A DNA stretch of 64,000 nt from Sipunculus nudus (taxonomy: Eukaryota; Annelida; Sipuncula; Golfingiida; Sipunculidae). Shown piece by piece: positions 1 through 13,500 of the stretch. Where the stretch lies: contig CM049308.1 in the NCBI GenBank assembly GCA_026874595.1, positions 16,740,001-16,804,000 of the forward strand. The letters are read 5' to 3'. The position numbers and the translations under genes were made by a program. Positions within the stretch are counted from its first letter, which is position 1. Every line of letters begins with the position of its first letter. The notes under the pieces were generated by a model that worked only from the letters and a program-made list of their open reading frames with translations, had not been told where the DNA came from and ran no database searches.

Positions 1-1239
1 AAGCGTGCGATCAGATTTTGCAGACGTTGTTCGTCATGTAACCGAATTTCTTTGAGATTACTCAAAATATTCAGGGGCGTCAATATAGGGGGGGGGGATG
101 GAGGGTATATAACCCCCCAATTTTTGGCAAGGGGGGATGGCCAATGTAATCACCCCCCCCACACTTTTCAGAGAATAATATTATAATATTGCAAATGAAT
201 TTTATTAATAAATAGAATTAAATTGTACTGGTACTAATCCGACTAAAAACTAGCCAGGCAAGAATATTTATAGATGGCCTTGAATATAAAATTTGACTTG
301 TAAACACAATTATCCCAAAGAAAACTGTGTAAACTATGTAACAACCAAGAATAGGCCTACTGATATGAAATATTTGCAGAACTTGAATGTGAAATACATT
401 TTTATTAAACTGTACCCTATTTACATGAGTGACAAATCAACTTGTTTCTATCCGATACTGGATTACCAATAGCACATGAAAAGTGAAACTATTTGTCACA
501 ATTGTCACACAGAACTATATTAATTATACAGTATATATCGATATTTAAAAAAATGTTTATTTAATTAGTGAGGAAATACAATGTGGAATATTTTTTATAA
601 AGATTAATGGCAAAATTCTATATATGTTTCTGTTGCTTCAAGTTAGTAGATCGACAATTCAGTATAAATGGCACCCAAGTGGGAAAATTAGCCTTATAAT
701 GTAAACTGGTACCAGTCCTATTGTTTATGACAGGAGTAAAATTATTACAATATTTAAAAAATATTTCTTAAAAAATATTCCTAAAATTCCCGTCTAAACT
801 GGTAGAAAATAAACTTGTAGAAAAATTAATCGACCAATTACACTGGACTACAAAATAGCTGCTTTTTAAAAATGGCGTTGCTTGCCTTTCAGCCTTTTAC
901 ATCTTTTTTTTTCTCTTCGAGTACGGTATTGAACATGATGCGAAGTGCTTAATTGACACAAGGGGTCATATAATAAATTAGATAAATATGTAACATGTTA
1001 TCACAAAAAATCTATCTGCAACGCGTAAACTTACCGGATCATTGTCCCCAGATTCAGTCATTTCAGACATAATTTTAAAATGATTGACGATTTTTCCGCC
1101 ACGTTAGTGATATATAAATCTAATGTTCCTATACAGAGCAAGAAAATATCTTGTTGAGGTTATTCCCCGCATAAATAATATTTAGTCCCATTAATCAATT
1201 TAACAAAACCCCACAAAAAAAATTATTTCTCGCCAGACG
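1..1239. other. AT-rich non-coding stretch
   Basis: No coding signal is seen. The notable part is a G-run/C-run segment at about 90-160 (runs of 7-9 G or C on both strands) that could form G-quadruplex or hairpin structure. The rest is AT-rich DNA without recognisable repeats. Confidence 0.5.
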
Positions 1240-1290
1240 TTGTGGTCCGCCTACGGAGCCCGGGAGACGACATCGTGAAATATATTTATT

Positions 1291-1492
1291 AATTCGTGCG
1301 CACGAATTACTAATTCGTGGCCACGAATTACTAATTCGTGCGCACGAATTACTCGATGTAAAAAAAATTCTAAAGTGGAAAAATATTTATTAATTCGTGC
1401 GCACGAATTACTTATTCGTGGCCACGAATTACTAATCCGTGCGCACGAATTACTAGGTGTGAAAAATAAATTTGCAAGGTGGAAAAAACATT
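1291..1492. repeat. Two-unit array of 18-bp palindrome triplets
   Basis: Six near-perfect 18-bp palindromes with core CGTGCGCACG or CGTGGCCACG, each flanked by AATT arms, lie at 1291, 1312, 1333, 1392, 1413 and 1434. They are spaced exactly 21 bp inside each triplet. Each triplet runs GCGC-, GGCC-, GCGC-centred and is followed by a related spacer of about 40 bp (ACTCGATGTAAAA... in unit 1, ACTAGGTGTGAAA... in unit 2). Together this makes a 101-bp unit present twice. The second unit is slightly decayed. A 63-bp GC-richer leader with CGGAGCCCGGGAGACG precedes it. An open frame crosses it by chance because 21 is a multiple of 3. Confidence 0.9.
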
Positions 1493-1639
1493 TATTTCAA
1501 CAGGATAATAAAGTATATATAGCCGATAAGGCTAGAATAGAAAGGGCTTTTGGTGTAAGAATTAGTCAACAGATGGCAGCAGGAGGGTGTCTCCAAGAAA
1601 AAGGTGTTGGCTGGATAGTGGGACCTGGGGGGAAATAAA

Positions 1640-2175
1640 AACAATCCTATTTGACCTGCCCCTTTATCTCCGACAAAATTTAATCATGATTTTCCAGACT
1701 CATGTCGCATTTTCCGTAAAGTTTCTTGGAAATCGTTCAGTGGGTCTACTATATTTTGATAACAAACAAAGAGTTTGACCTTTCATTTAGTCTTCACGTG
1801 GACTCCCATCATCTGAATAAATAGCTAATCACTTCCACAGGTATTAATACTATGACAGGGGCCAATGCAGAGGGGGAGTGAGAGGTGTTAAACACCCCCT
1901 TGCTGGGCTGAATCTTTCAAGCAATCCCCTTCCTGGAGTTTGTGGACCATTTACAGGGCATTACAACACTTAATGCAAATGGTAAATTCATCCTTTCCCC
2001 AATCTTGGATCCTCCCCTGTGTATAATATACAATGTACATTAATGTGTATCTTAACCCTTTAAAGTACTGGCGAATTAATTTCAGCTTTCAAGTGCAAGT
2101 AGCAATGCATGTACTAAGTATAAGTAATTATCCTCTTGCGTAGTTCAATTGCGCAAATGCGCCGAGTAAATTAAT

Positions 2176-2178
<3 letters not shown>
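1640..2178. other. Non-coding stretch, nothing recognised
   Basis: Short open frames only, with no splice-site-bounded or family-like coding segment and no inverted termini that I can match. Confidence 0.4.

Positions 2179-2213
<35 letters not shown>
2179..2213. repeat. (CA)n microsatellite
   Basis: About 17 uninterrupted CA dinucleotides. Confidence 0.95.
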
Positions 2214-2217
<4 letters not shown>

Positions 2218-2367
2218 TTATATCAATGCCGTGTCAATCGATGAGAAAGTTCACTGAATAATTGCGAGGCCTGTAAATGTGCATGTCCCTTCTCAAAATA
2301 TGTCTCCCAAGTGTAGCCCTGAATGACGTAAACGTCCATTACTTCGGCTCACAGCGCACCTGCAAAT

Positions 2368-2514
2368 ATGTTTCGACGTGTGCAACAGCATTGGAATGTG
2401 AGACAACCTCCTAAGCAGATTCCTGGACAGATTGGTTCATCCGGAGTTTATAAACGTTTAGCATTTGAACAAACAGTGGAAAATGTTCAAAAATGTTTTG
2501 TATTTGGCACCTGA
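2368..2514 (+). CDS. Possible small ORF, 48 codons, unrecognised
   Basis: An ATG opens a 48-residue frame beginning MFRRVQQHWNVRQPP and ending in TGA. It uses balanced, protein-like residues (basic N-terminus, a Q/P-rich stretch, an amphipathic tail) in DNA that is less AT-rich than its surroundings. It could be a first coding exon, a stand-alone micropeptide or chance. No splice site or partner exon is obvious nearby, and I recognise no family. Confidence 0.2.
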   Translation: MFRRVQQHWNVRQPPKQIPGQIGSSGVYKRLAFEQTVENVQKCFVFGT

Positions 2515-3369
2515 AAGTCAACCTCTCACAGTATAGCCGTGTTTGTGTAGATCCAATAATTTATCAGTTCATATCCTTTTGTTTAAAACGAGCAATTTAT
2601 TGAGAAGTAGGGTGTACAAATTCAAATGAAACTGAGATATGGAAAAATTAATATTTGTGTACGTATGAAGGTTTAATGCATTTGCATGTACCAAATCTCG
2701 GAACAGATTTTTGTGTATAGACTTACCTGGTGGTTGGCACAACGTAGGAAAGGTGTAAAAAAAGTGCTTGGGCTTGAATCAAAACGTTTCTTTTAGAATA
2801 AATATATCAATGAAAGCTCAGAGGAATGTGTGTCTGAGTTTAACAAGTGCATGGTTTAATCAAATGGCATCTCTGCACACCAGACCAAAGGCAGAGAATG
2901 ACTGTCGCCCCAGACAGGAGACACAAATAGTCCTGTCTCTCAATGGTAAAGAATTCTTTGAACATATACTTACCGTGGTGATCCAGAATACCTGAAAACT
3001 TTAATGAATAACCCCCCCCCCCCCCAAGATTGTCAACAAAATCAATTTATATATATTTGAATAAATTTGTCAAAAGACAAACTAAAAATATAACCAACAA
3101 ACAAAGATTAAAAAAATGTTCCTTCATAGCCAGTGTATAATGAGAACTAATTCATGTACCTCTCCCTCCACCACAAAAATAGTTACACGTATCCACAAAT
3201 AATCTAAACGCCGACGCATATTCTTGTAAATTATCCGGTCATACAAAATATGACATTACGTCTCAAGTGTTGTGGGCTCACAACATTAAGGAAGTTTACT
3301 TTTCAATCCCTAAGTCATTTTTGTATAATTGTATGTGATGTATGATATACTGATATAATCTCAAAATGC

Positions 3370-3730
3370 TGTGCCTACTGGGTAAAGTGCTACCACAAGC
3401 GAAAGTGGTTTATAGCGGTAGTTGCACCGGGTGTCGAGTGGAAGGACTAGAAGAGCATCTGACTCTCTGGTTTCCCGCAAGGTGGCAGAAGGTGTCGGAT
3501 TAGGCGCACTTTTGAAATAGACTTGTTTCTACATAATAACCAGGGAGTTTCTACAGGGAACCAGTCAAGTGAAAATGACAACCTCTTCCGGTAAGACTTT
3601 TGACAGCATGTCAATGTTGTGACAGGTGTGCTTATCAACCGGGTGCCGGGACATGTACCGTACCTTCGTAGCCAATAAGGGAGTGGTCCATAATCAGTCG
3701 AACCAAGAAGTGTTGAACAACTCAAGAGTC
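3370..3730 (+). promoter_or_regulatory. Probable GNPNAT1 promoter and 5'UTR
   Basis: This block is clearly richer in GC than its flanks. It contains an ETS-type core (CCGGAAG read on the - strand, about 3586-3592) and a CCAAT box (about 3674-3678) shortly before the short ATG-donor segment proposed as coding exon 1. There is no TATA box. These features fit a housekeeping-type promoter, as expected for a hexosamine-pathway enzyme. The start site cannot be read from sequence alone. Confidence 0.45.
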
Positions 3731-3742
3731 ATGCCGGCAGAG
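3731..3742 (+). CDS. GNPNAT1: GNPNAT1 coding exon 1 (MPAE), inferred
   Basis: ATG CCG GCA GAG followed by GTAAGC, a consensus donor in phase 0. Exon 2 opens in phase 0 at AAT and lacks its own in-frame upstream ATG, so a short 5' coding exon is required. This segment also sits beside promoter-like GC-richer sequence. The implied intron of about 9.0 kb is long but free of another convincing candidate. Confidence 0.5.
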
Positions 3743-6700
3743 GTAAGCTTGTGGAAAGAGTAACTTCATACGAATCATTCATAGCTGACTTTTTGGATTT
3801 GCCTGTTCACGGTGCTATAGCCTATATACAGTGATATATATCATGTCATGTGGGGATGTAAATTGTTGTATCGAGATGTAAACAGTAGTTTTATTGTGAA
3901 TGGTTACAGTAATACTATAGACAGTGCTGTGATGCCCAAACGAACAAGATTTAACAATGTATACATTTGTTATGGGTTCATAACTGAAATGAGATTTCAG
4001 TTATGGGGATCCTCTTATGGAAAAGCGTAGCAGGGGTATATTGGGATATTGGCAAAATAAACAGAGAAAATGGAGGCAATTTAGCAAATTTCTTACCAAT
4101 AATGGCTAATAAACTGTTCTGGAGTAAAAATAAATTATGTAGAAGTGCCCTTATAAGGAAATTGTTAAGATTTCAACTCCTGTGGGTTTTTTTTAGCCTG
4201 CCATGCGGTCATGTTTATCTTTTGTCACATGACCCTGTCCTTGACCTTATTGATATGAGAAGAGGTGTCCTCTGATTATTGTTCCAAATAAATTATAGTA
4301 AATATTGTTTCCATAACTTCCATAGGCAAATTTGTTAAAACCTTAAATGATATAGCCATAAACTTATAAAGGACTTATTGAAGCCATATATTATCATTTA
4401 CTCATAAGTATTATTCAGGAAATAAGATTTTTCTAATAGATTTATTAGCAATAAATTACTCTGGTACACCAGAGGTCAGGTCACAGGTCAGGTCATGGGT
4501 GACCAGAGTTCATGCCTCAGCAACATGGCTGTGTCAGTGATGGTCTTCTGCTCTTCTCTTCATGATAAAATGCTGTTATATCATATATAACATAAACAGA
4601 AGACTCCACATGTATGGAAACTGATATATAAAGGATATATAGGTAGAGTGAACATAGTTTAAGCTGCATCTTATTCTTAATTACTCTTTTATTCTTTCCT
4701 TCTGATACATCAAAAGGACCGCTACGATATTTCGTAAGAACATACTCAAGGCTGAGTATGGAGCCCGGGTCACCTGGTGTGTAATTCTCAGCCTTGCACC
4801 AAGGCAATGTATACACATATATATATCCAGACAGATGTAGTGGTCATTTGTTATTTATTTTTACTATTATATATATATATGTATATAGTTACGTTATATG
4901 TGAGTATATGTAAGTTCTAGGAAGAACCACCAGAGTTTCCAAGATTTGGCTTAATATACCGTATTCGACGTAATAAGCGCCCAGGGCACACTTAAAATTT
5001 TTCCAAATTTTTTTTTTACCCTAATAAGCGCCCCCCTAGCCCGAATAAATCAGACTCAAAATTATTAGGCCCTGCCATATATTGAGTCCAATAGCCATAC
5101 AGTGAGAGTTTCTACAATATAAGCCATGGAAGATGCAACAGATCCGTTGCATCTTCTTTGACTGCCTGTTTACTGCCAAACAACAAGACACAGGATTATA
5201 CCATTTTAACACCAATAAGTATATGTTTCATGGTATTGATTAGGGCTGAAACGGGTACAAAATTTTGGACTCCAGTACCCGATAGGCATTGCCCGACTCA
5301 GACTCGAGTACTCATTACCATGGCAACGCTGTGAAGATAAAACGAACATCTGTTTACCGATGCAAAATATGCATAAATTTGACTTAGTGACGGCTTAACT
5401 TTATCGCAACAGTGGAATAGATATATGTCATAACAAGACCTCGGTTAATTTGACTAGCATATGTTTAGAGCCCTACGCCAGGCTACGACAATGGATAAAT
5501 AATCCTACAGACTGTCCTAAAATTTGCAGTAAAATACATATATGCATGTACATACAAGAGTACTCGAGTTCAAATCTTGGACTCGAGTACTCGGTAAGTA
5601 TTACCCAGACTCGAGTACTCGAGTACTCCTTTCAGCCCTAGTATCGATAGCAACAAAAATTAAACTTGGATCATCATTTTTAAACATTTACTGACCTTTT
5701 TACCAGAGGCATGTCAGCCAGTTTAATATAAAGATATGTAAAACAGTATTTATTTGAAAAATAAAAAAAATATAATACGGGACATCTGTACCCCAATTAT
5801 GTCAGTCACCTTGCGTAAATACCTTTGACAGCTGAGCCATTTTATGACATTGAATGGCATCGCCAATAATTGTCCTTTTTGTCCTTCATTGTGCATGATA
5901 TAACATGCAAAAGTTTTAAAAAAAAGCTGAATAACTGGCTATCAGACTCCAGCGTATTATATTTATTTCAGTGTGTAAATGCACCAAATCTGGGGTTTTT
6001 TTTTAAATTGTGAGGAAATTTGTCATATTTATATCCCGGGGAAACATGGTCCCTTTCTTGAACTTAGTTGACCTGTTACAATACATTCATTTCTTGACAA
6101 AGTCCAATAATATGAGCTTGACAAACATTAAATTTCGCGTCACCAGAGGAAAGGCCGCTTCATATTTATAACTATAATGCGCTACTGGTTGTCTTGTAAT
6201 TGAAGTGCCATGTGTGAGTCTCCTTGCATGTCAGTGTGCAAACCAGCTTACAGCGTCCACATTCACTGAACTCGTACACATTTTACGCTGTAAATACCGC
6301 ACCATATGAAAAAATCATCCTTGCTTTAATATGCATATTATGTGCTACTGGATGGCATTTAGGCAAGTTCCCAGCATCCCTTGCACGAGCGCTGTATACA
6401 CACAAATTAACTCAGGGCACTATAATCTTGAGTACACTGGTAAGCCCCGCACGCTGTCAGCAGCATTGACAATTATATCACTGCATACATGTTTCAAGTG
6501 AATTGCAAAGATATTTTTTGCAAAAAATACATTAAAACTTATATATTTTCAGGATCGGGAATTCTGTTTCCGTCTGTCAGTTCCGCAATTCTGTCAGCAA
6601 TCGCTGAAAATCACTGGCTCTACTGTCAGAAGGGATTTCATATATTGATTCAGTTAAAATCCCTGTATCAATGCAGCAAGGGCAAACCTTTTCTTACCAA

Positions 6701-7466
6701 TAATTAAACTGTGCACATGTAAATCTGAGGTATAAATGATAAATTCAAACAAAAACAAAGCATTGAAATGTTCTTTATTGAGTGTATATTACCATCATAC
6801 AGACATGATCGCCAATATTCAAGGTGTGAAGTTCTACCGACATGATAATTCTGATTGCTGTAAATTATCCTTGGCGTCCCTGAGAACGCTGAAAAAATTG
6901 TACCCATATATAAGATGGCCACCCTTCTTTGCCACATATTTTTAGGATAAAATTTATCATTCTGTACACAAGCAAATATGGTAAGTAAATAAATTTCATT
7001 GCAAAATACATCCACATACGTACCTGAATTCAGGTCACCCGATCAGCATGGCCACCTGCTGAGTCTGCCTTCACGGACACAGTCATTCAATGTTATCTAT
7101 GACACACTTGACCACTGATTCTGTTGTGTGTAACTAATATTATTATTATATTAGATAGTAAAGCCTAACGGAGATATAATTAAAACTGGCGGTAACTTTT
7201 AAGCTTGGCGGGGAGAAATGAAAGCATTACGTTGTCCCATGTTATATTGGCTAGGGAGAAAAGTGAGGTCAGGATGGCTCATCCCTTAGTTTTAGTAAAG
7301 CAATCTCCCAAATCCAGGGCGGGGGGGGGGGGCGCTTATCACGTCGAATAGGGTATATAATAATATACACTGTATATTTATATGTACACGTATACAGATT
7401 ATATTTATAACACAATGAAGGATACACATGTTCATACACACACAAGCATATGCATATGTATATATA

Positions 7467-7557
<91 letters not shown>

Positions 7558-10500
7558 TGGGCTTAAATTGTGGATTTTGTGCAAAATGTGTATCGTGGGA
7601 TATTTGAAATTGTGAAAAAAGAATGAAAATGTAATCAGTTCATGGTTTATAAGAATATGAAATGAAGATGACAACATATATACACAGGTAATATCTCGAC
7701 TGAGATGCTTATCACACGCAGCATCTACACCATGGTCCATCGGTCAGTGTTGAGCAAACAAGGCTCACCCAGCCCAAGTCCAACAAGGGAATTAATCAGC
7801 TGTGACAGACTCAGTTTTCCCACCCAATCACATTCACAGAAAATGTAAACCACACTTCATCAGAGGAAATATAAAAGGACAGTGTTTTTAACTCTTTTTA
7901 CTCAAGTACATGGCTGTAGACAAATGTAGCAACTGTTAATTGAGAATGGGGTTTGAGAGAAGAGGTTCACTCGGGATTTGACTTTGAAACTATTGGAGAT
8001 AGGAATTTCACCCATCTGAAAATCTGAGGGGCATAATGGGCATACTAGAATTCTGTTACACTTACTTACGGTTCACATATATATATACAACTATCAGCAA
8101 TATTCAGAAGTACCGCATGTCTAATTTATGTCTCACTTATTGGGCACACAACAATATTTGGAATAAGTATTTTGTAAATATGTGTCCAGGAGCAAGGCAA
8201 ATGAATTTACATAGCCCATGTCTTTTAACCTATGAAAAAAGGTATTCTGAGGTAACCTGTAAAATTAGAACACGTGTACCATCCATTTAGAATTATCACT
8301 TTGCGTGACATAAATACGGTATTCTTCTTAAATATAACACCTGAAATGAAGAAAAAAAAAGAAATGTTGGGAAATGTTTTGTTTTAAGTAAAGTGTGATA
8401 TTGTTGATTGTAAACATTAATTGTTGTGTCAGGAAGCTGTTTTTATGCGATTCAGGGAATTAATGGAATGGACAACAATAATTATAAATCATATAGTATT
8501 ACTGGAAATTTACAGGAAAAATAATTCAGCACATTTATTATCAGGTTTAGGGCCAGGTACTTGTACCTGTACCTAGGTACACATTTCAGAGTATCTGTAT
8601 CTGTACCTGCCGGTCATGAGTAGGAAGTACCTTATACCTGTGCCTATACCTGGAACTAAATTACCTGTACCTTGTGCAAGGTACTCCAGGTACATTTTCA
8701 TATTTTAAGTTTTTTTAATTATTTTCTTTTCTAGTATTCAATTTGGTTACCTGTAGAGTAAAATAATCAGTATTAAGCCATCAGTGTGATAAATTGCTCA
8801 TGAATTGGATTGTTATCATACCTCCAGAATAGACACATGTGAACGTGTGGTGTTTGTTAAATGCAATAACAGTAGCTACATGAGAATGAAACTGTACTTT
8901 GTGCACCTGATGGACTTTTAGTACACTAATATCATGTTTGTGAAGTATGATGTCATACTGTACTTGGTGCACTTAATGGACTTTTAATACACTTGCATAT
9001 CATGTTTGTGAATGTATGGTGCCAAACAGATAATAAGTTCTAATAAAATATACTAAATATAAGCAAATGACTTCAATATTATTTGATAGAAAAAAGGCAT
9101 GTTATCTTGCATATATGTGAATTTATGCTGCTATTATTATCCGTAAAAAAGTCTTTGAAGTGATCCTAACATTAATGTACCTGTACCTGTACCTAGGTAC
9201 TTTGTAAAGTACCTGTACCTGGCCAATTCACAAGTACCTGTACCTGTACCTCGGTACTTTCACTTGTACCTGGCCCAATCCCTATTAATTAGGGCCCCGC
9301 TTGACAAGCGGGTGCCCCATAGTGATCACCGTGTCAGTCCGTCCTTCTGTCCATCTGTCCTTCCGTCAGTGACACTCAACAACAACATACTGCAGCTTTC
9401 CTAAATTCACAGGGTTGATTGGCACCTATGAGGGCTCCAGACCTATCGAATTACAGACTTGTCGAAATTCCAATATGGCCGCCACTGCCCAATCGCTGAT
9501 TTTCTTTCGCCCACAATAACTCAACAACAACATACTGCAGCTTTCCTAAATTCACAGGGTTGATTGGCATCTATGAGGGCTCCAGACCTATCGAATTACA
9601 GACTTGTCGAAATTCCAATATGGCCGCCACTGCCCAATCGCTGATTTTCTTTTGTGTACTGTAACTCAACAACAAAATACTGCAGCTTTTTCCCAAATTC
9701 ACAGGGAGGTTTGGTACCTATGTGGACTCTAGACCTATCAAATTACAGACTTATTGGAATTCCAATATGGCTGCCACAGCCCAATTGCTGATTTTCTTTC
9801 GTGCATTATAACTCAACAACAACATACTGCAGCTTTCCCTAATTCACAGGGATGATTGGTACCTAAGAGGACTCCAGACCAATCAAATTAGTCTTGTCGG
9901 AATTCCAATATGGCCACAACAGCCCAATCGCTGATTTTCATTCCTGCTCAATAACTCAACAACAACATACTGCAGCTTTCCCAAATTCACAGGGAGGTTT
10001 GGTACCTATGTGGACTCTAGACCTATCAAATTACAGACTTATTGGAATTCCAATATGGCTGCCACAGCCCAATTGCTGATTTTCTTTCGTGCATTATAAC
10101 TCAACAACAACATACTGCAGCTTTCCCTAATTCACAGGGATGATTGGTACCTAAGAGGACTCCAGACCAATCAAATTAGTCTTGTCGGAATTCCAATATG
10201 GCCACAACAGCCCAATCGCTGATTTTCATTCCCGCTCAATAACTCAACAACAACATACTGCAGCTTTCCCAAATTCACAGGGATGATTGGTACCTATGAA
10301 GGCTCCAGACCTATCGAATTACAGACTTATCGGAATTCCAATATGGCCACAACAGCCCAATCACTGATTTTCTTTCGCGCACGATAACTCCACAACAACC
10401 TACTGCAGCTTTCCCAAATTCACAGGGATGATTGGTACATATAAGGGCTCCAGACCCTTTTGAATTACAGTCTGGCTAACAGATTACATTCGTTGATTTT

Positions 10501-13500
10501 CTATTGCACACATTATTTCAGACATATCTTCTTTAATATCATTTGATCCAGTAGGATTTTTTCCCTCATCCATATGGATAAAAACCTGTTTCTGTTTGTC
10601 ATATTTTTTCAAATTTAACTTAATTTTTCACCCACATATAAACTAGTCCAGCACTTGCAGAAACCCGGGGCCCTCTGAGGGCCATTGTCCGACCACATCT
10701 AGTTATATTTACCAATGGTGATCATAAAATAGTAATAAACAATTTCATGTACCTTTATTGAAATTTCTTCAACCAGTGATAATAACTGTATATAACTGAA
10801 ATTTACCAACTGCTGTCAAGGTTTTCTCTGACAGTGTGATTATTTTATCATTAGAATCATGAATTTTTGGATTTCACTGACCCATGAAAACCATAAAATA
10901 AAATCCCAACTAACATTTCTGAATCTACAGTATATATTACATATATAAAAACATGAATTCCTAATTGTCATATGTCATGGAGATTAGAGAAGGAATCCAG
11001 CAGAGGTGGTTTAAAAGAAATCAAAAGACATTTATAAGTGGATAATGCCAACCTTATCAGTTATAAACAATATTAAGGTCATTCATGCCTCTTGTCTGTC
11101 TTACTTGCATCCTGCTAAGCTTAATATGAGTATTTAAACCAGTCAGGGTTTAAAATTAACAATTATCTGACTGGTTTGGGTGGATAAAATCATAAAAAAA
11201 CAAGTCAGTCTGTTAGGTAAAAAAGACTGCTCCAATGAGAGGTCAAAATATTGATCCAGGATGGTAAAATGATGTATATACTCAGGTTGGCTTCATATTC
11301 ATTAAACAACAGTTATAATCATTAAACAACAGTTATAGCACATAGAACAATGCAACTTTGCTCAATTTATAGATAAAGCTTTAATACATATTCCAAAACA
11401 GAGTATGTGCACCTAGTGTAAATCCTGACATTATGATAATAAATTTCCATAAATCCGTAAATTTAGGCGGCACTCAAATATGTCTCTCGATAACCCTGAT
11501 CACAGGTATAATGATTTGCCACAGATGTGCATTACAATATTACATTCAATACTATAATTAGAATTAGGGGAATGGTGATACCCATGTTCAAAACCTAATT
11601 CAAAGCTGTAGGTACCTTATATTTTATCTTTGTTTATCTTTCCTGTCTGTTCATTTCATTGTCTAAGTATATCTGTGTAGAAGTTATACAGTGCAAATGC
11701 TCAGTGCAACAGCAGGTGGTCTCACAATATCTGAAGAGTAAACAGAGGCAAACTTGTTTTCAGTCACACCCTCCAATGTGTGTTAAGTGGTCACTGTGAT
11801 ACAGCTATAAAGCCTGATGCAGTGTCAACTGTACCTGTGTGTAAACCTCCTCTCTGTGCTACTTTTTTCACACTGTTTACTCTTTCTTTTTAAAGAATAA
11901 ATAAGCCTCAGTGTGATTGTTTTGCATTGTGACTGTCCAAGTTTATAAAAAAAAGTCACAGGAAATAAAAGTCATGATTTTTGGTATGAAATAAAGTCAA
12001 GAAGAAAAGGTTAGAAGGTTGCTTAGGAAATGAAGTCGCAGGAAATCAATTACTTCCTGTGAATTTTTTATTCTCCCTTCTACAATTGTTGCCCAAAACA
12101 CTAACACATTTTTATGGTCTCTATGGTGACAGTATTTCATTTTCAAAACAAACACTTTTAACTTTCCAACATGATGTTCTCATGCCAACCCTGTTCTCAT
12201 GAAGTATTGAAATATTATTTAAAATAAAGATATGCTGTTCAAGTTATGATATTCAGTTATGTACATTTCTATCATCTAGAAAACAAAGCAACAACATATT
12301 TTGTTGCCTTCAAATAATCAATTATAGACAACAGTCATTCAGAAAATGTATAACACATCTTTTGTTTATTATTACAGTTGCGCAGAACCTGGGGACTAAA
12401 GAAATTTGGTGTTATCATTATATTTCTTTATTCATGTAAAATATTCATGCTTTGCTACTACAAGTTTCTGTGTGCATATGTTTGAAGCAAATTAATGCTT
12501 ACTTTACATCAAAGACCTAGAACTAAGTACTTGCACAAAAAAACCCAGAAAATTTAAGTTTGAACATGTGATTACCACAAGACATTCTTAGCTGAAAAGA
12601 TAATGTAAAAAAATATAAGTGTATATTTCTACAGTACTCTTCTTCATACAAAATGGCTGATTGTGATATGTTCTTAACATACATGTCATAACATTCATGT
12701 TAAAACATAACATGTCATGTTCATTACAATGTTTACATACATGTCACATAGGTTTGTAATAATGATACTTTTTTTCAGAATGGAACAGAAGACGTGCCAT
12801 TGTTTGATCCCAGGTTGATCCAGGAGATCCCCTGGGATGAGAAACTAGGATCGTTCAAGAACGGAGTTAGTCCTAGTCAGCCGGGGGAGAATCTCATCAT
12901 GAGGCCATTGTCAAGCGGGGATTATGATAGAGGTATTAAAACAAACTGACAAATTAATGTAGATATGTTACAGTTGTATTTTGTTTTATTTCTTTAAAAT
13001 TTATTATGATAGCAACTAAAGTTGTTTTTACATGAGGTATTGTGGCAATTTTTGTTCAGTAAATCTTATGTTAAATGTTTAATTTATGATGGTGTCAGAG
13101 TCTTTGAAAAATTGTAAAAACAATAGCCAGTTTTGGACATCATGGACATGACCAATTTTGTGTATCCTGGGTTTAATAGAGATGTATGTACATATATATA
13201 TATGTGTGTGTGTAATGTAATTCTTATTTTGTTATATTTCATTTTAAATTCATACAAGGGAGAGTATTAATTTGCCCCAGAAAATTGCCAAACAGTGTTT
13301 TTCCTTAAGTTCAAATAAAGGTAAGCTTTGGTGTGTTCTACCAAAATTATCACTTAAAAATTAATGGACAGGGGAATTGGAATGAAGTTGTAATATTGTT
13401 GACATTAACAATCATCAGATTGCCTTCATTCCGAATCATTCAGGACTGGAGAAAGGGTCTGGTTTGAGGCAGTGAGACAGCACTGACAGTGCCACCTATT

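Noticed and set aside
1375-1638. 87-codon frame with HELLIRA repeats
   Set aside because: Explained by 21-bp spacing of the palindromes, not by a protein repeat.
9375-10480. CRISPR-like array of regular repeats
   Set aside because: Units are contiguous 145-bp satellites with no unique spacers, in a eukaryotic intron.
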